In this document: positions 37,119 to 47,917 of the stretch, one piece after another
How the letters are laid out: the number at the start of each line of letters is the position of its first letter
Position numbering within the stretch: the first letter of the stretch is position 1
The notes under the pieces: generated by a model
Told to the model about the DNA's origin: nothing
Seen by the model: only the letters and a program-made list of their open reading frames with translations
Databases searched by the model: none
Translations under genes and position numbers: made by a program
Assembly (NCBI GenBank): GCA_026027325.1
Contig: JAMSLZ010000007.1
Coordinates: forward strand, 310,001 to 374,000
DNA from: Actinomucor elegans
Taxonomy: Eukaryota > Mucoromycota > Mucoromycetes > Mucorales > Mucoraceae
DNA: 64,000 bases
Direction: 5' to 3'

Positions 37119-37362
37119 TGCTGTAGAATTTAGAGCACTTGCAATTTGATTACAAATGCGTTGAATGCCTTACTCATAAAGGCCATTTTACTTCTGTTTA
37201 CCTTTGACCACTTTTACTTTTCTGAGAAATGTTTTCACGAGGTCAAGAATAGCAGTATTGGGCTTGGAACAATTGTTTTTTTCGAGGTTATTACAGATCA
37301 AGAGCCTTTAAGGCCGCTCATGTGTAACAACTACTTCAGAAAGCATAACATTGTTATTTTAT
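37119..37362. other. 3' flank of polyAla/polyGln gene
   Basis: Short spacer between the family B element and the stop codon of the minus-strand gene. A plus-strand frame at 37146-37463 runs antisense into that gene and looks like chance. Confidence 0.5.
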
Positions 37363-38466
37363 TTAACGCAGATCCTTCACGCGACTATATGCTCGGGTTC
37401 TTTGATGATATGGTATTCTATTATAATGACCTCCTGCTTGATAATAGTGATGAGGGTTCGTGATCGTGGCCATATTGTTATGATCATAAGGATAATGATT
37501 GTTATATTGAATCTGATTGTTATAAAGTGGATGTATGATTGGGTATTGTTGCTGTAGTTGAAGCATACGTTGCTGTTGCTGCTGTTGCTGCTGTTGCTGC
37601 TGTTGCTGCTGCTGTGCCATTATTTGCTGCGCTAGAGCTGCTGCCATGATTAACTGTTGCTGTTGTTGCTGTTGTTGCTGTTGCTGAAGTCTTTGGTTTT
37701 GGTAATACATCAACAACTGTTGTTGTAATTGCTGCTGCTGTTGATGTAATAGAGGTTGCTGGAATGATGGCTGTTGCTGCTGTTGATTCATCATTAGCAT
37801 CAGTAATAATTGCTCTGCTTGCTGCTGTTGGGCCATAGGATGGCCCATATATGGCATTAAACTCATATGTTGTGGTTGATGTAACAGCGGTGGCCTTATT
37901 GCCATTTCATCTATTCTCATAGGTGGTGCTTGTGGTAGTTGTGGTTGCGATGGTAGTGGTGGTTGAATTTGTGGTTGAGATTGTGGTGGTGGGGGCTGTG
38001 GAGTAGGAACTGGAACAGGAGCAGCCGGTTGAGGTTGTGGCTGTTGTTGTGGTAGAACAACTTGATGAGGTCTAGCCTGCATCAACATCATATGACTTCT
38101 ATCAATGGAAGGAAGCGGTTGATCCATTCTCTGATACTGTATAGGCTGTCCATTGCCTCCAAGAGACCGAAGCTTATTGAATAAGCCATCCATGAAGCCT
38201 GTTTGTGGTGGTTTAGGACGAATAATGTTATTAGGGCGAAGAGGAGCTCCAACGACAGCAGGAGCAGGAGCAGCAGCAGCAGCAGCAGCAGCGGCAGCAG
38301 CGGCAGCAGCAGCGGGAGTAGAAGCAGGAGCAGCAGTAGCAGGAACTGGAGGAGCAGGAATTGGAGCAGTTTTTGCTGGCGGAGGAGCGGCTGCTGGAGC
38401 GGGAGTTACTTCTGGAACTGAAGTGGCTGCAGTTGGTTCAACTGAAGACGTAGTTTCTTCTGCCAT
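37363..38466 (-). CDS. PolyAla/polyGln low-complexity protein (367 aa)
   Basis: Single exon. I place the start at MAEETTSSVEP (38466); the frame stays open 29 codons further up, but that part is hydrophobic, AT-rich and leader-like. Residues 1-75 are Ala/Pro-rich with a run of about 14 Ala. A short conserved-looking block, PPQTGFMDGLFNKLRSLGG (about 86-104), may be the only folded part. The rest is Gln/Pro/Met-rich with Gln runs up to about 15, a prion-like composition. The C-terminus is Tyr/His/Asn-rich ending in RVKDLR. CAG/CAA mixing in the Gln runs argues for selection on the protein. Function unknown. Confidence 0.65.
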   Translation of the reverse strand: MAEETTSSVEPTAATSVPEVTPAPAAAPPPAKTAPIPAPPVPATAAPASTPAAAAAAAAAAAAAAAPAPAVVGAPLRPNNIIRPKPPQTGFMDGLFNKLRSLGGNGQPIQYQRMDQPLPSIDRSHMMLMQARPHQVVLPQQQPQPQPAAPVPVPTPQPPPPQSQPQIQPPLPSQPQLPQAPPMRIDEMAIRPPLLHQPQHMSLMPYMGHPMAQQQQAEQLLLMLMMNQQQQQPSFQQPLLHQQQQQLQQQLLMYYQNQRLQQQQQQQQQQQLIMAAALAQQIMAQQQQQQQQQQQQQQQRMLQLQQQYPIIHPLYNNQIQYNNHYPYDHNNMATITNPHHYYQAGGHYNRIPYHQRTRAYSRVKDLR

Positions 38467-38764
38467 TTGATATGTAGATAAAAGGAAGAAAAGAAAGATT
38501 AGAGATAAATAAAAAAAAATTACTATATAAAATGACGCGCTTTTTTCAGTCAAGGCTTATAATGGAAATTGTAACAAAAGCATTCTTTTCTCTTTGTGCA
38601 ACTAGGTAAACCCTTTTTTTTGGGGAAGAAAGCTTAAATTATACAAGGTCTTTAGCCTTAAAAGTGTAATGATCACAGTCAGTTTCAGCGTATATAATAA
38701 ATTAAATTAAAATTCCCTTTGCCTTTCGCTTTCTTTTACCTTTATTTATTTATTTATTTCAAAA
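38467..38764. promoter_or_regulatory. Divergent promoter, polyQ gene / acyltransferase
   Basis: 298 bp between the two starts. The acyltransferase side ends in a C/T-rich tract and TTTA repeats (about 38710-38760); the other side has TTTTTATTTATCT. No specific factor site identified. Confidence 0.4.
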
Positions 38765-40477
38765 ATGCCTTTTGGATTTTATCATGAATGCGTTTGTCTA
38801 ATATCAAGAACTGCACTATGGTCATTCTTTAGTGACATAAAGTTGGAAGACGTTGAAAACGTACCCTCTGAAAACCAACCTTTTATAGTGTAAGTCACTA
38901 ATGTATTTGCATGGAATGAAACTAATGTTCAATTAGTGCTGCTACCCATCATAACATGATTGTCGATCCTGCTGTATTATCTGTCACCTTTCCTAACCAA
39001 CGTCGACTTCACTATTGGGCAAAAGATAGCATGTTTAAGAACCCTTATGCTGCTTCATTTTTACACGATTGTGGTGTAGTTCCAGTGGATAGAACTACCA
39101 AGAATAACAAACTATTGTATGCTGCTACTTTTGAAGTCCTGAAACTAGGTGAAGCAGTTGCTGTGTTTCCTGAAGGTACAAGTCATACCTTGCCTAGACT
39201 GGGTACATTTAAAGATGGGACGAGCTTTGTAAGTATTTTGAACGTGTTGGCTTCCATAGCTAATACGATATACACCAGGCTGCTTTGGAATATGCCAAGA
39301 TTAATTTCGAAGCTGGAGCGGACAAGTTTGCACCTATTTTACCAGTTGGTATCGTATATCCTGAAAAGTCGAAATATAGAAGTGTGGTGATAGTAAAGTA
39401 AGTGCCTACTACACAGAGTAAAATTGGTCAAATAACTAACAAATCATCAGATACGGTCAACCAATTCCAGTCGAACCATTGTTACCTCTGTATATTGAAG
39501 ACCCCAAAAAAGCGGCCAAGCAATTAACAAAGATGACTGAAGAAGCAATGGAAAAGCTCACAGTGAATGCGCCTGACTGGGATAGCAAGTATGCTGCTGA
39601 TATGGCTCGATGGTTATTATTCCCAGGTGATCAGCAAAAGAATGGGCTGTTAAAGGATTATATACCAATTACACAGAGGTAACCCTCTCTTTTCTATGAT
39701 TCACAAACCGACATCTAACCTATACCCAGTCTTATTAACGCAATGCATACTTTGGGTGAAAAAGACATGGAAATTGCCAAACTACAAAAGAGCCTAGTAG
39801 TTTACAAACGTGAACTGGAGTCTTTATTACTACGAGACGCCCAAATTGCCAAATACAACGAAAAAGACATTACAGCGATTAGTACTACCGTTCAATTACT
39901 ACAACGTACAGCTGCTAGTTTGATCGATTTACCTCTGTTTTTACCGGGCCTGGTTGCCCACTTGCCTTTGTATGTAGCAGGTTATATCGCAGGTCATGTT
40001 GAAATTTATGAAGAAGTACGTGCTCAAAACAAGATTTTCTTTGGAATGGCACTTGTACCACTCATCTATCTGGTCAGTTTCCTTTGGGGTTGGTTCAGTT
40101 TATTTGGAGGTACCTTTTTGGGTTTCTTTACAGCTTTAGCTACATTGGGCGTGTTTGTCTGGTACCATGTCACTTCCATTGATCAAAGATATGAAAACTT
40201 TAAGGATTTGTTGGGTAGATGGCGCTTATTTGATGCTGTCGTGTTGGGACGTGGTATGTGGAGACGTAAACAGCGGATCCTGGAATTGAAGAAGCTGCGT
40301 ACTGAGAATTTGACGCGTGTGCGTAAAATGATTACCACTTACAAGTCTAGTCATGATGATGTCCATGTGGTCTGGCTGGCGCTTCGTCAACGCGTAAGGC
40401 AGTTTGGAGATGTGAGCAAGTTGCGTTCCAAGAAGAAGGCCTTGGCCAAACAATATGAATGGTGCTTTGAAGGATAG
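38765..40477 (+). CDS. Glycerol-3-phosphate/DHAP acyltransferase, Sct1/Gpt2 type (503 aa)
   Basis: Five exons: 38765-38889, 38937-39228, 39279-39397, 39451-39678, 39730-40477 (1512 nt). PlsC motifs: HX4D at H47-D52 (HNMIVD), VPVDR around 91-94, FPEGTSH at 119-125, then a LPVGIVYPEKSKYRS block. The C-terminal half carries membrane helices (LFLPGLVAHLPLYVAGYIAG; FGMALVPLIYLVSFLWGWFS and following) and a basic tail. Sct1/Gpt2 enzymes in the ER add the first fatty acid to glycerol-3-phosphate or dihydroxyacetone phosphate. It is somewhat shorter than the yeast enzymes (about 740-760 aa), mainly through a shorter N-terminus and tail. Confidence 0.85.
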
Positions 40478-42527
40478 AAACAATGAATAAATTATATTAT
40501 ACACCTTTGGATGGTTGTCTTTTAAAAAGCTTTCACATTTTTGACCATATGTTTCAACTTGACAGTATTTCAGTTTCAAGACATAGTTTATAAAATAGAA
40601 ACATCCCTTTTTGTTACGTTTCAAAATATGTGTATGTACGCGCTGGTAATCAAATGAAGGACAAATCTCACTCCAAACACGGGAAACACTGTAAACCTAT
40701 AGTTCTTTTAGTGCTGTCGCTCCTTAATCTACATATAGGCAGAAAATATAATTATTAGAGCAGATGCAACAACGCATTCTGATCATGGAGCACTAGTTGG
40801 ATGCAACATATGATCAAAATTTGCCCAGTGATCTAATTTGTTTGAAAATGTTGTATTTGATTTAATACCATAGTATACTCATTGTGTTATAAGTGAATAT
40901 TGTTTTGCTAGTTACAGAAGCCCATCCTGAATTTCCACTAGCAATTAGGGTAGATATTAAGTCTTGGGCAATTGGAAAACCTGCAAATCATTAGATCTCG
41001 TTTGTATAAAATGCATGTCATTTACTGTTAGCTATTCATATAGGGTATAACCATAGCAATACAGTCAAATGGGGGGTTTGGGGTGGGCGTAATAGTTCAT
41101 TATAGACAAGTTCTGCATATAGGATGCAAAATTTAGTCAAAATCAGTCAAAAAATCTATAGATCATTGCACATAGTATACATCAAAAACTTGTAATTATC
41201 GCATGTAATATGCTCGTTATACTTCAGCCAAATAATGCTTATATATATCAAATATAATGATTTATTTTGAATATTTACTAACCTAGTTTTTAAATGCAAC
41301 AATAAGCCGGAATCTGTCAAGAAATGAAGTGTTGGAAATGAGGCGATTTCTGAAAATCCTCTGCCAAGGATATTCACTCAGGCTCAGTTTTCTGTGATGC
41401 ATAAATGCAGCATTTACAGGACATTGTCAGTTCCGTATTAAGGTAGATGGAGCATATCGGAGAGCATGCAAATATGCTTACTTTAATACAGATTCGAAAT
41501 TTTTATGGGGCATCCTTAAATTAAAATGTGGATAGTTCTATAAAACAAGTTCTGTTTTTATATAAAAATCGTAGGGAGTTCAAGGTTAAACTACTATTTT
41601 ATATGAACTTGTCAGAATAAGGGGCTCACTCCAAAAAAAAAGCTCTAATCATTCTCAATAGAGTGTAAATTTCTCTCCATAAATTTTTATAATACACAAC
41701 TGCTGCCCTTATCCCATTAGTTACAATACACTATTATTCCCATCTACTTGTTTCTACACATGATATTTATATTCAAGATCCGCAACTCTGCGATAAGTAG
41801 TAACCTCTAGATATTAGCAAACAAAAAAAAGATGTAATAATGTGAAAAGTTATATATGTTATGCGGGATTTTGAATAAATAAGCTTTCGAGAGTGAAAAA
41901 CTGTTTCGTTTATTAATGTGAAACAGAAATTCGTATAACGTTTGTTCGGCCCGGACAATTGTCTTTAAATTTGACAAACTTCACACATGTAATGCACTAG
42001 AGCTAACTCTTGCTATTTAATAAAAAACATAAATTCACCTTCGAAATATAGTTTACAAGATGTATTCCTTTACTAAGCGGAAAACTATAGATTTTTTTTT
42101 GTATTTATACACATATAAAATATTCATTTTATGTGAATGGGTTAAAAATCCAAAAATAAGTGTAAAATCTTCAAATCTTCCTCAACTTTAATATGGAGCA
42201 TTACCTAATGTTTAGCCCATTAAACTCATAATAAAACTTTCCACAAATTTTACTGAAGGATCTGCCGATTTAGAATTCTTTATCACGTAAAAGTCGTTTA
42301 AAGGGATGAAGTCAATGATATTTACTCGTCAATCCTAGTCCAACTAATGAAAGAGGCGTAATATTTGAAACTCCTCTTAAAAGCTATTGGTATAACGAAA
42401 TTGCTGCCCGGGCCACCAAAAAAAAATTACTAGTAGCTTACGCTCCCCAAGATCGAACAAGTAAGACTAGAGATTCAACAGGAAGTAATGGATTCCTCCC
42501 TTTTCACCGAGCCTTCGACACAGCAAT
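40478..42527. other. Gene-poor AT-rich region, RPS27 upstream
   Basis: About 2 kb without a supported gene. Family A-like ends are seen at about 40761-40840 (CAGATGCAACA and GATGCAACATATGATC), and a weak family C fragment at 41875-41930 (minus strand reads CFTLIN). The last 100 bp holds the RPS27 promoter. Confidence 0.5.
40761..40840 (+). repeat. Family A-like repeat ends, degenerate
   Basis: Two GATGCAACA motifs about 37 bp apart followed by TGATCTAAT, resembling the family A end consensus but weaker than the copies at 2960 and 15340. Confidence 0.35.
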
Positions 42528-43153
42528 ATGACCGTATGTAATACTTATCCAGCATATATTTATATGTGTATAATGTAAAGTGAATGGATATAGATAATGG
42601 ATGGATAGATGGATGGAATACGAAATATATCAACTTCAAGATAGCTGCGGCTTATTACAACTCAATTGGACTAATTAATGTAACAATTGACCGACATTAT
42701 ATCATAAACCTTCACTTTACATTATATGCATATACATATATGTTTTTCGCCATTATTATCAGCAACTCATTAATTCAATTACTAAATCCTAGTTGGCCAT
42801 CGATCTTCTTAACCCCTCTGTTGAGCACGAGAAGCGCTCTCACAAGCTCAAGAGACTTGTGCAATCTCCTAACTCTTACTTCATGGATGTCAAGTGTCCT
42901 GGTAAAGTTGAATTGGCAAAATAGATGTCAAAATGAATAGACACTTATTTGCTTTCATGTAGGTTGTTTGAACATCAGCACCGTTTTCAGTCACGCCCAA
43001 ACTGTTGTTTTGTGCTCTTCTTGCGCTACCGTTTTGTGTCAACCCACTGGTGGTCGTGCTCGCTTGACTGAAGGTAAGTTCATGTTGTCGATTGATTGGA
43101 TTGGAGGCTAACTTGTATAATTAGGCTGTTCTTTCCGCAGAAAGGCCAACTAA
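42528..43153 (+). CDS. RPS27: 40S ribosomal protein S27 (84 aa)
   Basis: Four exons: 42528-42533, 42793-42901, 42963-43073, 43125-43153 (255 nt). The first coding exon is only ATGACC, joined through a 259-nt intron to [20 protein letters not shown]. The zinc-finger cysteines are in place: CPGC ... CSSC ATVLC, with [20 protein letters not shown] and a GCSFRRKAN end. Length is close to the yeast protein (82 aa). The mini-exon is required because no ATG precedes the conserved start in exon 2 and MT+LAIDLL closes the frame. An upstream ATG at 42488 is out of frame. Confidence 0.93.
42569..42726. repeat. Perfect 16-bp inverted repeat within RPS27 intron 1
   Basis: TATAATGTAAAGTGAA (42569-42584) and its exact reverse complement (42711-42726), 126 bp apart. 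Outward extension keeps about 6 of 8 further pairs (TATATGTG versus TGCATATA). In RNA this would fold most of the intron into one long stem-loop. Could be a splicing aid, an embedded small-RNA precursor or a MITE relic. Confidence 0.75.
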
Positions 43154-43556
43154 ATCGATACATTTCTCTCTGTAACTTTTTCTTTGTGATGAATTATAAT
43201 GATTTATTGTATAAACGTCCCCCTTTTTTTTACGCCAAACAAAACATTATTTAACGCTTGAAATGAGCTTTTGTTTTTCTATCAAAATAAAAAAAAAGTA
43301 TTGTATAAAAAAGGTTTAATGTGTAAATTATGATGGGATAAACATTTTCTTTCACTGAGGTGAAGCTTTATAGGATACATAATCCAAGCCTAGCCAAATC
43401 TCTAGTCTAATAAGGCTGAGAAAGACGATAGATGCATAATAGGAATGCGACATAGCAACCAGAATTTGATAGCCTTGATTGTCTAATACCCATTCAAAGT
43501 CAGAATTGCACTTCATAGCAACAGGTATTTGAACCTTTTTCTTTTAATCTTGCAAA
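43154..43556. other. Intergenic, RPS27 to PIG-U
   Basis: 403 bp holding the RPS27 3' end (poly-T/A runs near 43220-43300) and the PIG-U promoter. No RNA gene recognised. Confidence 0.55.
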
Positions 43557-45044
43557 ATGTCTGGCATGTCAAACAAGTCCAAACTAATATATGCAACAGC
43601 CTTTGCTCTTAGGTTGGCCATGTTTAGCTTCCCTTCTGTGGCAAACACATTGGTTCAACGTGTTGAGCTCTCAACACCCGTTACCAGTTTCAAGCGATGT
43701 AAGCCTATTATTTAAATATATATATTTGTCTAATCTAAAGTTAATCTTGATAATCAACTTAGTGACAGAAGGCGTTTACTTGTATAATAACAAAGTGCCT
43801 CCATACGATGGGGGTGTTTTTCATCAGGTACAACATGGATAATCCAAAAGTCCTCGACATTACTAATGCTATTGCAGTCTCCATTATTACTATTACTCTT
43901 CTCGTTCATCATGACTCTACCTCCGTTTGTCATTCCGCTACTTTACACCACGATCGATATCCTTATTGCACACGCGCTCAGTCTTATCACCTTTCACAAA
44001 CAACAACGCGACGTTCTTAAACTCAAAGATGAACGTGATCTGAAGCCAATTGATCCTAGTACCGTAGCTGCACTCTATCTATTGAATCCTCTAACGATCG
44101 TATCTTGCGTGGCCAAATCGACCTTGTTATTCACCAACTTGAGTATTACTATGGCTTTATTGAGCGCTCTGAAGCAAAAATCCCGGCCAGCCATGTTTTG
44201 GATCGCTTTGGCAAGTTATTTAAGCTTTTATCCAGCCATGTTAGTGCCTGCCTTGATATTAGTCTTGTCTAAATCATTTCAGCCGCGGTTAATACTTGCA
44301 TTTGCAGGCTGGGTTTGCGCATTGTTTGCGATATCTCGTATCTTTGTAGGATCCTGGGATTTTATACAAGCAACTTATGGTATCATGTAAGTACAATGCT
44401 CAACATACAGTTTGATGTTCATCCTTTTGGATAGTATCTTTTTATCAGATTTGACGCCCAATGTTGGCATGTTTTGGTACTTTTTCATTGAGATTTTTGA
44501 TCAATTTCGATCGTTCTTTATGGTCGTCTTTCAATTCCATACGTTTGTCTTTACTGCACCTATCTGTATCAAATTACGGTAAGTAACCTACTGATGAAAG
44601 TCTTTCAGGAACTCATGCTATTGCTACAGTAACCAACCCGTCTTTGCTGTTACCGTTTTATGTGGCATAATGGCTATATTTAAGAGCTATCCTTCTGCTA
44701 GTGATGCTTCGTTCTATTTGGCCCTTGTGCCTATTCATGATGAACTATTCAAATGTATGGCATAGCTTTTATCATGTCTTCTCAAACTAACGCGTTGATC
44801 CATAGATTGCCGTTATGGTTTCTTGGTTTCCAATTTGTTTCTATACGCTTCTGTTCTAGCACCCATCTTTTGGCATTTATGGATTTATGCTGGTAGTGGA
44901 AATGCCAATTTTTTCTATGCCATTACATTAGTATACAACTTGGGACAGGTCTTGTTATTGATTGACATTGTGTACGCCGCTTTAAGAAGAGAATACGATA
45001 TAAAGCATCCAGAAACTATTGGTAAACTAGTTATTCATAAGTAA
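43557..45044 (+). CDS. GPI transamidase subunit PIG-U/Gab1 (407 aa)
   Basis: Six exons: 43557-43698, 43763-43827, 43878-44386, 44435-44578, 44630-44754, 44806-45044 (1224 nt). Family hallmarks: RVELSTPVTSFKRLTEGVYL, YDGGVFHQSPLLLLLFSF, AALYLLNPLTIVSCVAKST, and LTPNVGMFWYFFIEIFDQFR. Around eight to ten membrane helices; length typical for PIG-U (about 390-435 aa). In the ER the transamidase moves finished GPI anchors onto proteins; PIG-U/Gab1 helps recognise the lipid anchor. The stop is 110 bp from the convergent FZO1 stop. Confidence 0.95.
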
Positions 45045-45154
45045 TAAATAATTGTATTGCGAAATTTATTTCAGTGCAAAAGATAAAGATATAAGAGGAT
45101 AATAACATAGTGGCGGAAAGGATATAATGATAATCATAGTAAGAATATAAAGCT

Positions 45155-47713
45155 TTAGACGGTTTCTTTTGCAACAACATGAGGTTCAATCTGGACCATT
45201 TGTACTTTTTCTAATAACAGTCCAGAGTTAGCCAAAACAGCAGCGAAGTATTCAGTTGTTTCCTTTGAAACTAAAGCTACAGCTTCTGTATCGTTGCGCT
45301 TTTGCTCTTTTTGTTCAATGGCCTTTTGAATGCGGTTTTGAATTTCCCAACCCTCGACTCGCAAGACTTTTCGACTTTCGCGAGCAATACGGTGACCTTG
45401 ACTTTCAACGTAACCAGTGTCATGAACGGCCTGCTTGAATTTTTTGACCAACTTGCGCTCAACAGCGTGACGCATATCACTTACTACGTAAACTAAGAAA
45501 CCAACAGAAGCTATACCAATGACAGGCACAACCCAGCGTCTTACGTTACTTTCACCCATCATATTGCTAACGCTCCAAATACTAGATACAGCATCTCTGA
45601 AACCCAACATACGACCACCAACCATAGCCATTGCGCCTGCCGACAAGGCAGCACCAGACAGCTTGTCATCCAAGACCAAATCAAAGAAATCAGTGGCTTC
45701 AACAGTAATAGCAACACGGCGTTCATTCTTCTTTTTAACGTACATCTTGTTCACATCAGCAGCCATATCATAAGCGCCCAAGTGTTCAGTACCCATGCTA
45801 TGCAAACGTTCCATACACTTGGCAGTCTCTTGACGAGCTTGCTGTTCTTCCTTGCTCACATCCTTGAGCAACGATTGCACCATGGAGTCAGCAATGTCTT
45901 GAGCGTATTGCCAAATCAAGAGAATACCGGGGTACTCGATGTGTCGTACAGCATTACCAACGTCGTGCACAGCCTGGTTCAATCGGGTTTGGGCGTGCAT
46001 CTGGATACTGGATACAGCTACTTCTGCTACCTTTTCTACCTTAGTCAGTAATTGATCACGAACACGTAACAGGTGTTGATAAGCAGGTAAATCTTGCTCT
46101 AACTCCATGGTGGCTTTAGCATACGTATCGGAAGCCTTTTGTGCATTGGCCTCAGACAGGACGTGAATGTCTTTCAAGAGATTGACCAAATAATTTTTGG
46201 CTGGTAAAAGCTTAGACTTAGTACGGTTTTCGAGGACAAAGGCGCGAAGGCGCTGTTCAAGGCGAGCAAAATCGGGTGCATCCAATTTACGAGATCCAGG
46301 TTCAAGGTCAACATTGCCTGCACTAACAAAATGGACGAGGTCATCAGCATCAGCATAGGTAGCAGGTGATAATTGACGGATTTGTTCTAAAATCAAACGC
46401 TTGCAGCGATCCTTATCACGAATAGAATCGAAACGATTAACAACAATGAAGATGTGGGTCTTTTCATTAGCTGCGTTCCATAAGAATTCTTTACCCTACA
46501 TTAATAGAATAATTATTAAGTCTGGTGTATTATCTAATCATAGAGATGTACTTACCGAGAGTGTAAAATGGTTTTCTGCACTCACTACAAAGACCACTAC
46601 ATCAATCTCTTCTTGACGGGCAAAGACAGCAGTAGTTTTAATAGAATCGGTATTCAAACCAGGTGAATCAATCAAAGCAATATCTACTACACCATTATGC
46701 AATAAAGACTCTTGTGTAGTTCTAGCGTCGTTGGCATAAATCTTGAGCATCTTGTAATGTTCATACTCTTCAGTGATCACTTTGTAAAGATGACGCATCT
46801 CTATAACATGATACGTAGTAGGGTCCAATCGATTATAAGCTTCGACAACAGGAATAGCATGCACTTGTTCTAAGCCATCGTTCAACATGGCATCCAATAC
46901 TTCACAAAAGACATTAGTACAAGGCTGTTGATCAGCAGGCAAGATCTCGCGCTTCAATAATGCATTGACAAAGGTCGATTTGCCAGAATTCAAATCACCA
47001 GTAACCAGGACTTTGGAAGAAGTATCGCCCACACGATCATTGAGCTTCTTGAGATGTGATAGACTTTGGTCTAAACGATCGTTCAATAAATTGGAAATCG
47101 ACTTGCTTTCTAAGGTGCTGACCAAATGGTTGCTTTGCTGATGGCCCATCTTCAAATCCAAAGTAAGAATATTGAGTTCTTGAGGAAGCAAACGGTGCTG
47201 TTCTAATTGTTGCGTTAAACTGTCCGATTCAGTCTGAGTGACTGAAGCGCGACGGACCGCGTCCAATACATTACTGTGACCAACATCTAAGGTCTGAGAA
47301 CGAGTCATGGAAGGCTTGCTTTGGGAGGGTTGAAAAGAGGGATAGAAGATGGGGAATTTGTCTTGGTTGGCGGTTTTCAAATCCTCACACATGACTTTGA
47401 CAGAGTTAATATGAGCAATCAAACGCTGACAAGAGTCTCGGTAGGTGCGTTGCTCTTGGGCTGCATTCAGACGGTGCTGGTGGGTACGAGCTGCATTGAC
47501 AGTACTGCTAGAAGGCGAAGGCATGGGCGAGGCTAAAGTACTGCTCAATTTAGGAGCACTGAAATCAAGCGAACTAAATAGCTGACTACTGGTGCTGCTG
47601 CTGCTACCACTACTGAAATACGAATCATCCATACTAGGTGCAGAGTTGCGTCTTAAGGAACGTTTAGAAGACATCAAAGAGGAAGGCACCCCAAATATCT
47701 GTGATTGAGACAT
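45155..47713 (-). CDS. FZO1: Mitofusin Fzo1, outer-membrane fusion GTPase (832 aa)
   Basis: Two minus-strand exons: 46556-47713 and 45155-46495 (2499 nt, 60-nt intron). Residues 1-75 are Ser-rich. The dynamin-type GTPase has G1 GDLNSGKST (239-247), switch Thr266 (CTNVF), G3 DSPG (349-352) and G4 NRFD (406-409). Heptad-repeat helices flank two membrane segments (about 666-684 and 706-725: WVVPVIGIASVGFLVYVV), with a C-terminal coiled coil. Fzo1/Mfn drives mitochondrial outer-membrane fusion. All nucleotide-binding residues are intact. Confidence 0.95.
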
Positions 47714-47841
47714 GATATGCGTTTAGAATGCCAATTGAATTTTCAAATGAAAAGTAAGACAGTAAGAACTGGGGTGGAAAAAAGGGTAAACAAAAGAGAA
47801 AAAACTGTTCATTATCGTATTGTAAGAAATATGTTAACCCG

Positions 47842-47917
47842 ATTGGTCGAAACTAAGACTCAAGTCACACAAGTGTAGGGTATGGATCCTCCTAATAAGC
47901 CCACAGATGGTGATTGG
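47842..47917 (-). promoter_or_regulatory. Paired CCAAT boxes upstream of FZO1
   Basis: ATTGG occurs at 47843-47847 and 47913-47917, giving CCAATC in the gene's orientation, about 130 and 200 bp upstream of the ATG. CCAAT boxes bind Hap2/3/4/5-type factors that control mitochondrial genes in fungi; regulation here is inferred. Confidence 0.4.

Noticed and set aside
38153..38470. Plus-strand Ala/Gly-rich open frames opposite the polyAla gene
   Set aside because: GCN repeats stay open on both strands; the minus frame has the better start, composition and promoter position.
38467..38553. N-terminal membrane segment for the polyQ protein (start at 38553)
   Set aside because: A hydrophobic run of Phe/Leu/Ile codons from T-rich leader sequence; the Met at 38466 is the more natural start.
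42488..42541. ATG at 42488 as RPS27 start
   Set aside because: It is out of frame with the conserved protein both before and after splicing; ATGACC at 42528 closes the frame.
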